Source of the DNA: an uncultured Propionibacteriaceae bacterium
GTDB taxonomy: Bacteria; Actinomycetota; Actinomycetes; Propionibacteriales; Propionibacteriaceae
Assembly (NCBI GenBank): GCA_937859105.1
Contig: CALMAD010000481.1
Coordinates: 1 to 19,374, forward strand
Length of the DNA: 19,374 bases
Direction of reading: 5' to 3'
The notes under the pieces were generated by a model that saw only the letters and a program-made list of their open reading frames with translations, had not been told where the DNA came from and did not search any database. The translations under genes were made by a program, and so were the position numbers. This document shows, one piece after another, positions 8,195 through 14,661 of this stretch. How positions within the stretch are numbered: position 1 is the first letter of the stretch; each line of letters begins with the position of its first letter.

Positions 8195-8986
8195 GTGAGC
8201 ACTCCTGCACCCCGCCCGGACGCCCGCCTCGCCCGGCGTCCTCCCGATCGGCGGTCGGCCGCGGTCATCCTGGCGACTGCCCTCGTGGTCTGTCTCGGCC
8301 TGGCCATCTGGCTGACGCACGGCGCGGAGGAGGTCCTCGAATCGGTCAGCCAGGGCAACGGCATCGCGCTGTGGGATCGGCCGGTGCTCACCTGGGCCGA
8401 ATCCGTCCGGACGCCGACGCTGAACGGGGTCATCGCCTGGTACTCCAACACCGGCGGGCCACTGTGGCAGCCGATCGTGAGCGTGATCGTCGTCGCGTTC
8501 CTGTGCTGGCGCTGGCGGGACGCGACGCCCTTCGTCCTCACCGCCGTCGCCGCGGGCGGCGCCCTGGCGATCACGTACTTCGGGAAGCGGGCGGTGGGAC
8601 GCGTCCGGCCGCCGCTGGCCGAGGCGATCCCGCCGTACGAGTATTCGCCGAGCTTCCCGTCCGGGCACACGTTGAACGCGACCGTGATCGCGGGGATTCT
8701 GTGTTACCTGATCCTGCGGCACACGAAACCGTACGGGTGGGGCGTGCGGCTGTTCTGGGTCGCGTTCTTCGGGCTGTATGCCCTGACGATGGGGCTGACG
8801 CGCGTCTACCTCGGGCACCACTGGCTGACCGACGTCTTCGCGGGCTGGCTGCTCGGCTTCGCGTGGGTCGCCGTGGTGATCGCGCTGCACCGCATCTGGC
8901 GGGCCGTCCGGCATCGCGAGGAGGGGCGTCCGATCGAAGAAGAGCGCGCGGCACCGGCCCTGCGACCGGGGCCGGCGTCCGGGTGA
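8195..8986 (+). CDS. PAP2 family membrane phosphatase
   Basis: A 263-residue membrane protein with the three PAP2/acid phosphatase signatures: KRAVGRVRP (Lys131 onward), SFPSGHT (His158) and RVYLGHHWLTD (Arg203, His209, Asp213). About five to six hydrophobic helices are visible, starting with AAVILATALVVCLGLAIW. Family members dephosphorylate lipid phosphates such as undecaprenyl pyrophosphate, phosphatidic acid or phosphatidylglycerol phosphate at the outer face of the membrane; which one applies here cannot be told. I chose GTG 8195 (STPAPRP...), preceded by a G-rich stretch; the frame is open further upstream to GTG 8132 but that extension looks non-coding. The C-terminal 30 residues are charged and cytosolic. 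No operon partner: repeat elements lie on both sides. Confidence 0.88.
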   Translation: MSTPAPRPDARLARRPPDRRSAAVILATALVVCLGLAIWLTHGAEEVLESVSQGNGIALWDRPVLTWAESVRTPTLNGVIAWYSNTGGPLWQPIVSVIVVAFLCWRWRDATPFVLTAVAAGGALAITYFGKRAVGRVRPPLAEAIPPYEYSPSFPSGHTLNATVIAGILCYLILRHTKPYGWGVRLFWVAFFGLYALTMGLTRVYLGHHWLTDVFAGWLLGFAWVAVVIALHRIWRAVRHREEGRPIEEERAAPALRPGPASG

Positions 8987-9000
8987 GGGACGTGCCTGTG

Positions 9001-9058
9001 GGCGTTTCTACCTGACGTTCTCCACCCTGGGAGGTGGGAAACGTCAGGTAGAAACGCC
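9001..9058. repeat. Intergenic repeat copy B, long palindrome
   Basis: A 26-base left arm (9001-9026, starting GGCGTTTCTACCTGACGTT) pairs with 9033-9058 with two mismatches and a 6-base loop. It begins 14 bases after the PAP2 stop. Unlike copies A, C and D, its second half is an inverted copy of the arm instead of the TTTTGTCACAC tail. It could end transcription from both directions. Confidence 0.85.
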
Positions 9059-9065
9059 ACACGGG

Positions 9066-9117
9066 GTGTGTGACGAAATCCACCTCAGACGGTGGATTAC
9101 GTCAGGTAGAAACGCCC
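9066..9117 (-). repeat. Intergenic repeat copy C, overlaps the MFS stop codon
   Basis: Read on the - strand it is the arm GGCGTTTCTACCTGACGT, then an 8-bp hairpin stem (AATCCACC / GGTGGATT, 6-base loop), then TTCGTCACACAC. The arm lies inside the MFS gene: GGC GTT TCT ACC TGA encodes the final Gly-Val-Ser-Thr and the stop. Confidence 0.85.
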
Positions 9118-10508
9118 ACGGGCTCGCGGAGAGCCTCCTCGATCTCCTCGAGGGTCTGTGTGGACGTCTCCGGAAGGAACCGCTGCGCCAGCACCATCGC
9201 GACGACGTTGATCACGGCGAACGCCGCGAAGACCGGGCCCAGCCCGACGGTGCCGAGCAGAATGGGGAAGCTGAAGCTGATCAGCGTGTTCGTCACCCAG
9301 TTGCCCAGCACCGAGAACCCGACGCCGAGCCCGCGGATGCGTAGCGGGAAGATCTCCGACAGCATCACCCACGTCACCGGCGACACAGACCCCTGCTGCC
9401 CGACCAGGAACACCAACATCAGCGCGAGCACGAGCCACGTCGCGCCCGTGCCTTGCGTCACGACCGACAGGACGCCGATCCCGGCCAGCGACGCCACGAT
9501 CAGGCAATGGCCGAGCAGCAGCAGGCGCTTGCGCGCGAGGACTCGGACCAGCACGAGCCCCAGCAGGGACGCCAGCACGCTCACGACGCCGTTCGTGATC
9601 GTGGCGGTGAGCGCCGCGTTCGTCCCGAGCCCCGTGGACGCCAGGATCGTCGGCGCGTAATACATGATCGCGTTCACGCCGGTGATCTGCTGGATCAGCG
9701 ACAGCGAGAAGCCCATCACCACGATCTTCAAAACCCACGGACGCCGCAGCTCGGCCAGTTTGGCGCTCCCGGCCGCGCGCTCCGCGCGCAGGGTCGCGCG
9801 GACGGCGTCCAACTGGTGCTCGACGTCGTCGGTCTGCAGGCGCAGCAGGACGTGCCGAGCCTCGGGTTCGCGTCCGCGCGCGACGTACCAGCGCGGCGAA
9901 TCGGGCATGGCGCGCATGCCGATCCAGAGGGCGACCGCCGGGAGTGACGCCAGCGCCAGCATCAGCCGCCACGACGCCGCGTGATGGGTCAGCTCCGCGA
10001 TGGCCGCGTTCGAGGTGTAGGCGAGCAGTTGCCCCGTCACGATCATCACCTGGTCGATGGCGACGATCGACCCGCGGCGGTCGGCGGGGGCCATCTCGGC
10101 CAGGTAGATCGGGACGGTCGCGGACGCTCCGCCGACCGCCAGACCCAGCACGAACCGCATTGCGACGAGCACCGTCAGGTCGGGGGCGAACGCGGTGCCC
10201 AGCGCGCCGACCAGGAAAAGCGCCGCGAGCCACAGCAGCATGGTGCGGCGTCCGAGGCGGTCGGCGAGGCCGCCGACGATGAGCGCGCCGATCGCTGCGC
10301 CGGCCGGCAATGCGGACGTGACCAGGCCTTCTTCGGCGTCGGTCAGGCCGAGGCCGCCGGCGTCCGTTGGGTGTTTGAGGAAGGGCAGCGCGCCCGAGAT
10401 GACGCCGGTGTCGAAGCCGAACAGCAGCCCGCCGAGCGTGGCGATGAGGGCCACCACGCGCACGGGCAGCGGACGGACCCGCTCGTCGCTCGGGCTCTCA
10501 GTGTTCAT
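9102..10508 (-). CDS. Sugar-porter family MFS transporter
   Basis: A 468-residue, 12-helix transporter of the MFS sugar porter family (proton-coupled sugar or polyol symport). Family motifs are GFDTGVISGALPFL in helix 1, GGLADRLGRRTMLL in loop 2-3, PDSPRWYVARGR before the central loop, QQITGVNAIMYYAPTI in helix 7 and PETSTQTLEEIEE at the C-terminus. Start ATG 10508 has GGAGG 6 bases upstream. Substrate class (xylose, glucose, inositol or similar) cannot be resolved. The last residues (GVST) and the stop are supplied by repeat copy C, so the original C-terminus may have been altered by the repeat. It is transcribed divergently from the 206-aa hypothetical gene; the 260-bp gap holds repeat D and a hairpin. 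Confidence 0.92.
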   Translation of the reverse strand: MNTESPSDERVRPLPVRVVALIATLGGLLFGFDTGVISGALPFLKHPTDAGGLGLTDAEEGLVTSALPAGAAIGALIVGGLADRLGRRTMLLWLAALFLVGALGTAFAPDLTVLVAMRFVLGLAVGGASATVPIYLAEMAPADRRGSIVAIDQVMIVTGQLLAYTSNAAIAELTHHAASWRLMLALASLPAVALWIGMRAMPDSPRWYVARGREPEARHVLLRLQTDDVEHQLDAVRATLRAERAAGSAKLAELRRPWVLKIVVMGFSLSLIQQITGVNAIMYYAPTILASTGLGTNAALTATITNGVVSVLASLLGLVLVRVLARKRLLLLGHCLIVASLAGIGVLSVVTQGTGATWLVLALMLVFLVGQQGSVSPVTWVMLSEIFPLRIRGLGVGFSVLGNWVTNTLISFSFPILLGTVGLGPVFAAFAVINVVAMVLAQRFLPETSTQTLEEIEEALREPVGVST

Positions 10509-10646
10509 GGACGCCTCCAGCGGCCAGGGCCCCACGTTGGGCCGCCGGGGCGACTGTACGTCGTCCGGACGCCCCCGGGGAGATCGCTCCACCCGTGGAC
10601 GCCGGGAGAGGTTTCGGTGAGACGCTTCTGCCGTTCTGAGTCCAGG

Positions 10647-10666
10647 GACGCCGCACCGGCGGCGTC
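10647..10666. other. Perfect hairpin in the divergent intergenic gap
   Basis: GACGCCGC (10647-10654) pairs with GCGGCGTC (10659-10666) across a 4-base loop. It lies next to repeat D between the MFS start and the divergent hypothetical gene. No U-tract is adjacent. It could be an operator, a leader hairpin of the MFS transcript or part of an older repeat element. Confidence 0.5.
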
Positions 10667-10674
10667 ATCTCGGG

Positions 10675-10724
10675 GTGTGTGACAAAACCCACACCCGAGT
10701 GTGGACAACGTCAGGTAGAAACGC
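10675..10724 (-). repeat. Intergenic repeat copy D
   Basis: On the - strand it reads GCGTTTCTACCTGACGTT, then hairpin CCACAC-TCGG-GTGTGG, then GTTTTGTCACACAC. Unlike copies A to C it does not follow a gene end; it lies in the divergent gap, 167 bases before the MFS start and 44 bases before the + strand start. Oriented this way it could attenuate transcription entering the MFS gene. A degraded arm-like stretch (GACGCTTCTGCCGTTCTGAG) is seen at 10621. Confidence 0.82.
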
Positions 10725-10768
10725 TCCGTTAGGCTCGGAGAGACCTGCAGGACGACCAAGGGAGCAGC

Positions 10769-11389
10769 ATGAGCGAGAACATCGAGGACGAGGCCGAAGG
10801 CCCCGTCGGCATCACCGACCACGAACTGGTCGCGTTGGTCGACATGGGCCCCACCGACGGGGGCCGCCGGGCCCTCGACGCGATCGGCATCCTCCCGATG
10901 CTGGACGACGAACCGTCCCTGCGGGCGGGGTACGCCACGCTCCTCGTCCGCGACCTGGCGGGCATCGAGGGCGAGCTCATCGTCGCGCAGCACTTCGCGA
11001 ACGCGGTGGCGGCGATCATGGGGGAGTGCACCGAGGTCGTCCGGCTGGTGATCACGAAGGATTCCGAGCCGGCGGTCCGCACGGTGTTCATCACGGCCCC
11101 CGAGGGTGCGTTCCTGCTCGACATGACCGAGTTCGGCGTCCACGCGGCGCAGCCGCTCGAACCGGGGCAGGACATCCTGGCGCTCATCTTCGACGTGGTG
11201 TCGGGCTTGGCGTCCAGCGAGGCCATCCCGCTGCCCTTCGTCGTGGAGGTCGCCAAATTCACGGAGGCCGGCACCCGCAAGGTTGCCCTCACCGCAGACC
11301 TGACGGCCTGGTCGATGCGGGCGGGCGGGATGCCGGCCACCGGTTCTCCCGAGTCGGTCTGGGGAACTGCTCGGGCGCTACTCGGCTGA
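10769..11389 (+). CDS. Hypothetical protein, 206 aa, soluble
   Basis: A 206-residue acidic soluble protein without signal peptide or membrane segment. GGGAG precedes the ATG by about 6 bases, and codon use matches the neighbours, so it is a real gene. I do not recognise it with confidence. The alternation (GYATLLVRDLAG, EGELIVAQHFANAV, VVRLVITKDSEPAV, RTVFITAPEGAFLLDM) suggests a mixed alpha/beta fold. It loosely recalls the two-part fold of EspG-like or SseB-like proteins, but there is no diagnostic motif. It converges on the lipoprotein gene with only 12 bases between the stops and no terminator visible there. Upstream is repeat D. Function unknown. Confidence 0.8.
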   Translation: MSENIEDEAEGPVGITDHELVALVDMGPTDGGRRALDAIGILPMLDDEPSLRAGYATLLVRDLAGIEGELIVAQHFANAVAAIMGECTEVVRLVITKDSEPAVRTVFITAPEGAFLLDMTEFGVHAAQPLEPGQDILALIFDVVSGLASSEAIPLPFVVEVAKFTEAGTRKVALTADLTAWSMRAGGMPATGSPESVWGTARALLG

Positions 11390-11401
11390 CAACGGTTCAG
11401 C

Positions 11402-12061
11402 TCAGCGCAGCAGCGCCTCGGAATCGAGGCGGTACGGGCCGGTGTACTCGCTGATCAGCCAGGTCTTGCCATCGGCGCTGGGCGCCATGGTGTAGGTGAG
11501 GTCGCGGTCGAAGGTGACCTCGACCGGGCTCTTGTCGGTCTCGTAGTGGGCGACGGTGCGGTGGTGCATCGTCACGATCACGTTCTTCGTGTCGTTCTCG
11601 GCGTCGACCTCGACGTTGGTCAGCAGCTGGCTCACGATCAGCTTGCCGTTCGTCGGCACCTGCCACGTCGGCTCCTTGATCGAGTAGAGCTGCAGGCCGT
11701 CGAGCGAGTCGACGGCGTCCTCGTCGCCGGCCAGCGCCTTGTTGACGCGGTTGCGCCAGCTGTTCAGCGCGCCCGTTGTCAGCGAGCCTTCGACGCCCTT
11801 CGTCAGTTCGTCGGCCGTGTAGTGGGACTTCTGCGGGTCGAGCAGCTTCGGGTTGGTGCCGTGGGCCAGCGTGAAGTCGCTGGCGACCTTGGCGGCCTGG
11901 CGAGCACGCTGCTCGCCGACGGAGGCCTTGGCCTCCGGCGTCACATTGACGCGCTCAACGTACTTGGTGGGCACGGCCTGATCCGGGTCGACCGTGCAGC
12001 CGGTCAGCACCCCGAACATCAGCGCGAGCAGCGCCAGAATGGCAAAGGTCTTCTTCTTCAT
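11402..12061 (-). CDS. Predicted lipoprotein
   Basis: A 219-residue protein with a clear lipoprotein signal peptide: MKKK, a hydrophobic core (FAILALLALMFGVL), and lipobox LTGC with Cys22 as the lipidated residue. The mature part is polar. It has a helical stretch (about 40-110) and then beta-rich C-terminal strands (NVIVTMHHRTVAHYE, DLTYTMAPSADGKTWLISEY), reminiscent of NTF2-like or similar export-associated folds. I do not recognise the family. AGGGGG lies 6 bases before the ATG. It is last in the NRPS operon on the - strand, and its first 107 bases overlap the 3' end of the phosphopantetheinyl transferase frame. Being anchored outside the cell, it could bind, export or confer tolerance to the product, which is inference only. 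Confidence 0.85.
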   Translation of the reverse strand: MKKKTFAILALLALMFGVLTGCTVDPDQAVPTKYVERVNVTPEAKASVGEQRARQAAKVASDFTLAHGTNPKLLDPQKSHYTADELTKGVEGSLTTGALNSWRNRVNKALAGDEDAVDSLDGLQLYSIKEPTWQVPTNGKLIVSQLLTNVEVDAENDTKNVIVTMHHRTVAHYETDKSPVEVTFDRDLTYTMAPSADGKTWLISEYTGPYRLDSEALLR

Positions 12062-12707
12062 GATTCCCCCTGTGGATAGCGATGGTCGGTCGGTTCCCGC
12101 CGATGACGGCGAGGGCTGCCGCGAGTCCGCTGGGGGAAGCGAGATCGGCGACGTGGACGCCTGCGGCGTCCGGGAAGGGCCAGGAGAGCAGCCGGGGGGC
12201 TGCGCCCGGCCCGGTCAGTCGGACGGCGTCGGGCGGGATGGACAGGCCCGCACCGGACGCCTTGAGGACGGCCTCGACGCGCACCCACTGGCGCGCGACG
12301 TCCTCGGTGGACGAGTCGGCTGGGAGGCCGACGAGCTCGGCGGCCGCGACCGGGACGGCGTCGAACGCCTCCAGGTCGAGCCCGAGCGGATGGTCGCCGC
12401 CGACGGCGACGCCCACCATGGTTCGGGTCCGCGAAATGCTGAACGCCAGGGCGGCGTGTGGGGTCGCGAACGGTTTGCCGTGGTCGGTCGAGCCGCAGGT
12501 CAGGCAGCTGCGACCGAACTCGATGCCGGCCGGGTCGGCGCCCAGGGCGGCGCCCACCGCGCGGCGGAGCAGCGCGTGCCCCGCCACGTAGGACGCCCGC
12601 TCATCGGAGCGCCGGAGCGAGCCCAGGTGGGCCAGCTCGTCGGCGTCCAAGAGCGCCAGGTCGGCCTCGCGCACGACGGTCGCGTGGGCGAACCACACGT
12701 CGATCAT
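11955..12707 (-). CDS. 4'-phosphopantetheinyl transferase, Sfp type
   Basis: A 250-residue enzyme that moves phosphopantetheine from CoA to the serine of carrier domains. It shows CLTCGSTDHGKP (68-79; a Cys-pair variant common in actinobacterial members), AFSISRT (88-94), the Mg-binding LGLDLEAF (Asp111, Glu113) and WVRVEAVLKA (141-150, with Glu145 and Lys149). The ATG overlaps the stop of the upstream BPL_N-like gene as ATGA. The recognisable domain ends near ALAVIGG (about 215). The remaining 35 residues run 107 bases into the lipoprotein gene in another frame, which is unusual and may mean a lost stop codon or a late frameshift. The natural substrate is probably Ser574 of the NRPS three genes upstream. 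Confidence 0.88.
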   Translation of the reverse strand: MIDVWFAHATVVREADLALLDADELAHLGSLRRSDERASYVAGHALLRRAVGAALGADPAGIEFGRSCLTCGSTDHGKPFATPHAALAFSISRTRTMVGVAVGGDHPLGLDLEAFDAVPVAAAELVGLPADSSTEDVARQWVRVEAVLKASGAGLSIPPDAVRLTGPGAAPRLLSWPFPDAAGVHVADLASPSGLAAALAVIGGNRPTIAIHRGNHEEEDLCHSGAARADVRGADRLHGRPGSGRAHQVR

Positions 12708-13345
12708 GCCGACACCAACCGCCGGACGAGGTCGAGCGCCAGGTCGTCGTTGCGGACGGCCGGCAGACCGTCGTCGATGTACCAGTCGTCGGTCGCCTCC
12801 GGGTGGGGCCCCACGGCCGCCACCCAGCCGGCGCCGAAGCGGTTGAGCACCGCGGCCGGCTCGCCGTTGGTGTAGCGCGCCAGCACCTGGGTGTTCTTCC
12901 CGGTGATGAAGCGGCAACCGTCCTGGAAGTAGACGTGACGGCGCTGACCGTTCCAGTCGAGCTGGACGATTGCGGCGTCCTCGTCGTGGACGTCGGCGCC
13001 CTTGGAGCTGATGTAGGAGTCGGTGTCTCCGTCCAGCAGCCCGAACCCGGGCGTGTGACCGGCGAGGTATCCCCCGAGGCAGAAGCCGAGGTATCGGCCA
13101 CCGCCTGCTACGTAGTCGGTCACGGCGTCCGCGTTCTTGCGGATCTTCTTCCAGGCCTTGTCGAGGTCCCCGCCGCCCGGCTGGGCGTACACGGACGCCC
13201 CGGCCAGCGTTTCGGCGGTGAGCGGCAGGTCTTCGCGTTCGCCCACGTAGGCCACGTCGAAGCCGGCGTCGCGCAGCAGGCGGGCGACCGCCTCCGGGCA
13301 ACCCTCGGTGGACGCCTTCCCGCGGTAGACGAGTGCGCGGTTCAT
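12704..13345 (-). CDS. BPL_N-type (class I glutamine amidotransferase fold) protein
   Basis: A 213-residue protein. It starts ALVYRGKAS, has AQPGGGDLDKAWK (54-66) and the nucleophile elbow RYLGFCLGGYLAG (84-96) with Cys89, then RFGAGWVAAVGPHPEA near residue 175. This is the pattern of the N-terminal domain found in fungal biotin-protein ligases (BPL_N) and in stand-alone bacterial proteins with the glutamine-amidotransferase fold. Bacterial function is unknown. It overlaps both neighbours by ATGA, so it is a fixed part of the NRPS operon. An amidase, hydrolase or amide-transfer step on the peptide product is possible but speculative. No membrane segment or signal peptide is visible. Confidence 0.78.
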   Translation of the reverse strand: MNRALVYRGKASTEGCPEAVARLLRDAGFDVAYVGEREDLPLTAETLAGASVYAQPGGGDLDKAWKKIRKNADAVTDYVAGGGRYLGFCLGGYLAGHTPGFGLLDGDTDSYISSKGADVHDEDAAIVQLDWNGQRRHVYFQDGCRFITGKNTQVLARYTNGEPAAVLNRFGAGWVAAVGPHPEATDDWYIDDGLPAVRNDDLALDLVRRLVSA

Positions 13346-14661
13346 CGGGCCTTCTTCCCCATCACGAGGTCCCGGGTGAACTTCGCCGGCCCGTTGATGA
13401 GCTCCTCCAGCGGGCCCCGCGTGAACTTGCGGCTCCACAGCAGGGCGAACGTCAGCAGGAGGGCGACCTCGATCATGTACTTCGTCCACTCCCAGTCGGT
13501 GTCCGGCTGGATCATCGTCATGAGCAGGTGGAACGTGTACATGGTCAGGGGCATCGAGCCCATGACGGCGATCGGACGGACCAGCTTCGGGGCCACCACG
13601 CCGAGCATCATGCATAGACCGAGCACCGCGGTGGCGACGCCGATCGTGAGCAGCATGTCGAACGGAGTGCCCGTGTGCGGGGCCAGGATGCCGAGCCACC
13701 ACAGGGACGTGGTGGGCACGGTGCCGTCGCCGCCCCAGACGAGCCAGGTCGTGAAGTCGTCGAGCGCCATCGACTGGCTCGCCACGTCGGCGAGGTTCTG
13801 CAGCCCGCCGAGCGGGTTCATCAGGAGCCAGTTGGCCACGGCCGTGACGAAGGCGAGCGCGGAGCCCGCGAGCGTCAGGGTCAGGGCCGTCCAGCGACGG
13901 ATGTTGAGGCGTCCGATGGCCATGCCGACCATCACGTAGGCGATCCACGGCAGCGCCGGGAAGACGCCGGTCAGGAACAGCCGCTGGACGGCGAAGACCG
14001 GGTCGGCCGCGACGTTGATGAAGTTGAGGTTCACCGCGTCACCGCCCGGCAACACCATGCGCGCCGCGTAGCTCCAGAACGGGACCGCGACGGCCACGAC
14101 CAGGGCGAGCGCCCCGAGCAGCCGGGCGGGAATCCGCAGGAACGGAATGGCGAGGATGAACAGCACCGCGTAGTACGGCAGGATCACGTTCGCCATGTCG
14201 GTCGGGATCACCATGCCGAGCGTCAGGCCGATCAGCGCGATCATGATCGCGCGGACGACCAGGGACGCGGCCGAGGCGAACCAGCGGCGTCCGGTCGGAA
14301 GGCGGCGCCGGCCGGAGCTCAGCGCGATGCCGACGCCGGCGAGCGTGGCGAACAGCGCGGACGCGGTGCCCGAGCTGATGCGCCAGGAGAAGGGCATGAG
14401 CCCGTCCTCGGTCTCGCCGCTGATGATGTGGACGATCATCATGCCGAACAGGGCGACGCCGCGGGCGACGTCGATGCCGACGATGCGGTTGGCGGTCCGG
14501 GTCGACGGCTCGAACTCGGTCGGGTCTTCACAGATGTGCGGAACCTCGGCGAGGTCGACACCGTCGGTGGCCGCACGGCGCGGCTCGGTCGTGGTGGCAC
14601 TGCGACGCGAGGTCGAACTCGCGCGGAGAGCAGTCGCGTTGGTCAGGGCGACGGAACTCAT
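13342..14661 (-). CDS. DUF418/HGSNAT-like membrane acyltransferase
   Basis: A 439-residue polytopic membrane protein with about 10 helices after a 60-residue polar N-terminal tail. The first helix region reads RIVGIDVARGVALFGMMIVH, the signature of heparan-alpha-glucosaminide N-acetyltransferase-like and DUF418 proteins. The C-terminus has PIAVMGSMPLTMYTFHLL and SRKFTRGPLEEL, as in DUF418. Such proteins move acyl groups across or at the membrane onto amino or hydroxyl groups. The ATG overlaps the NRPS stop and its own stop overlaps the next ATG, so it is tightly coupled to the synthetase. I infer that it may acylate the poly-amino-acid product or help move it out. The exact acceptor is unknown. 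Confidence 0.8.
   Translation of the reverse strand: MSSVALTNATALRASSTSRRSATTTEPRRAATDGVDLAEVPHICEDPTEFEPSTRTANRIVGIDVARGVALFGMMIVHIISGETEDGLMPFSWRISSGTASALFATLAGVGIALSSGRRRLPTGRRWFASAASLVVRAIMIALIGLTLGMVIPTDMANVILPYYAVLFILAIPFLRIPARLLGALALVVAVAVPFWSYAARMVLPGGDAVNLNFINVAADPVFAVQRLFLTGVFPALPWIAYVMVGMAIGRLNIRRWTALTLTLAGSALAFVTAVANWLLMNPLGGLQNLADVASQSMALDDFTTWLVWGGDGTVPTTSLWWLGILAPHTGTPFDMLLTIGVATAVLGLCMMLGVVAPKLVRPIAVMGSMPLTMYTFHLLMTMIQPDTDWEWTKYMIEVALLLTFALLWSRKFTRGPLEELINGPAKFTRDLVMGKKAR

Larger units (their letters stand above)
8998..9119. mobile_element. MITE-like unit bounded by 21-bp perfect inverted repeats (contains repeat copies B and C)
   Basis: Positions 8998-9018 and 9099-9119 are exact reverse complements over 21 bases (GTGGGCGTTTCTACCTGACG plus T). 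The 122-bp unit has no coding capacity and lies between two convergent genes, PAP2 (+) and the MFS transporter (-). No target-site duplication is obvious. It may be a non-autonomous mobile element or simply two convergent terminator-like repeats placed back to back. Confidence 0.55.

Noticed and set aside
8056-9015. Overlapping + strand frame in the PAP2 region ending in GVST from repeat B
   Set aside because: Arg/Ala-rich shadow of the PAP2 gene; it only ends there because the repeat carries a stop codon in that frame.
8016-10724. Repeat copies considered as a CRISPR array or integron attC sites
   Set aside because: Copies are separated by whole genes, lie in mixed orientation, have no regular spacers, no cas or integrase gene nearby, and do not show attC core-site patterns.
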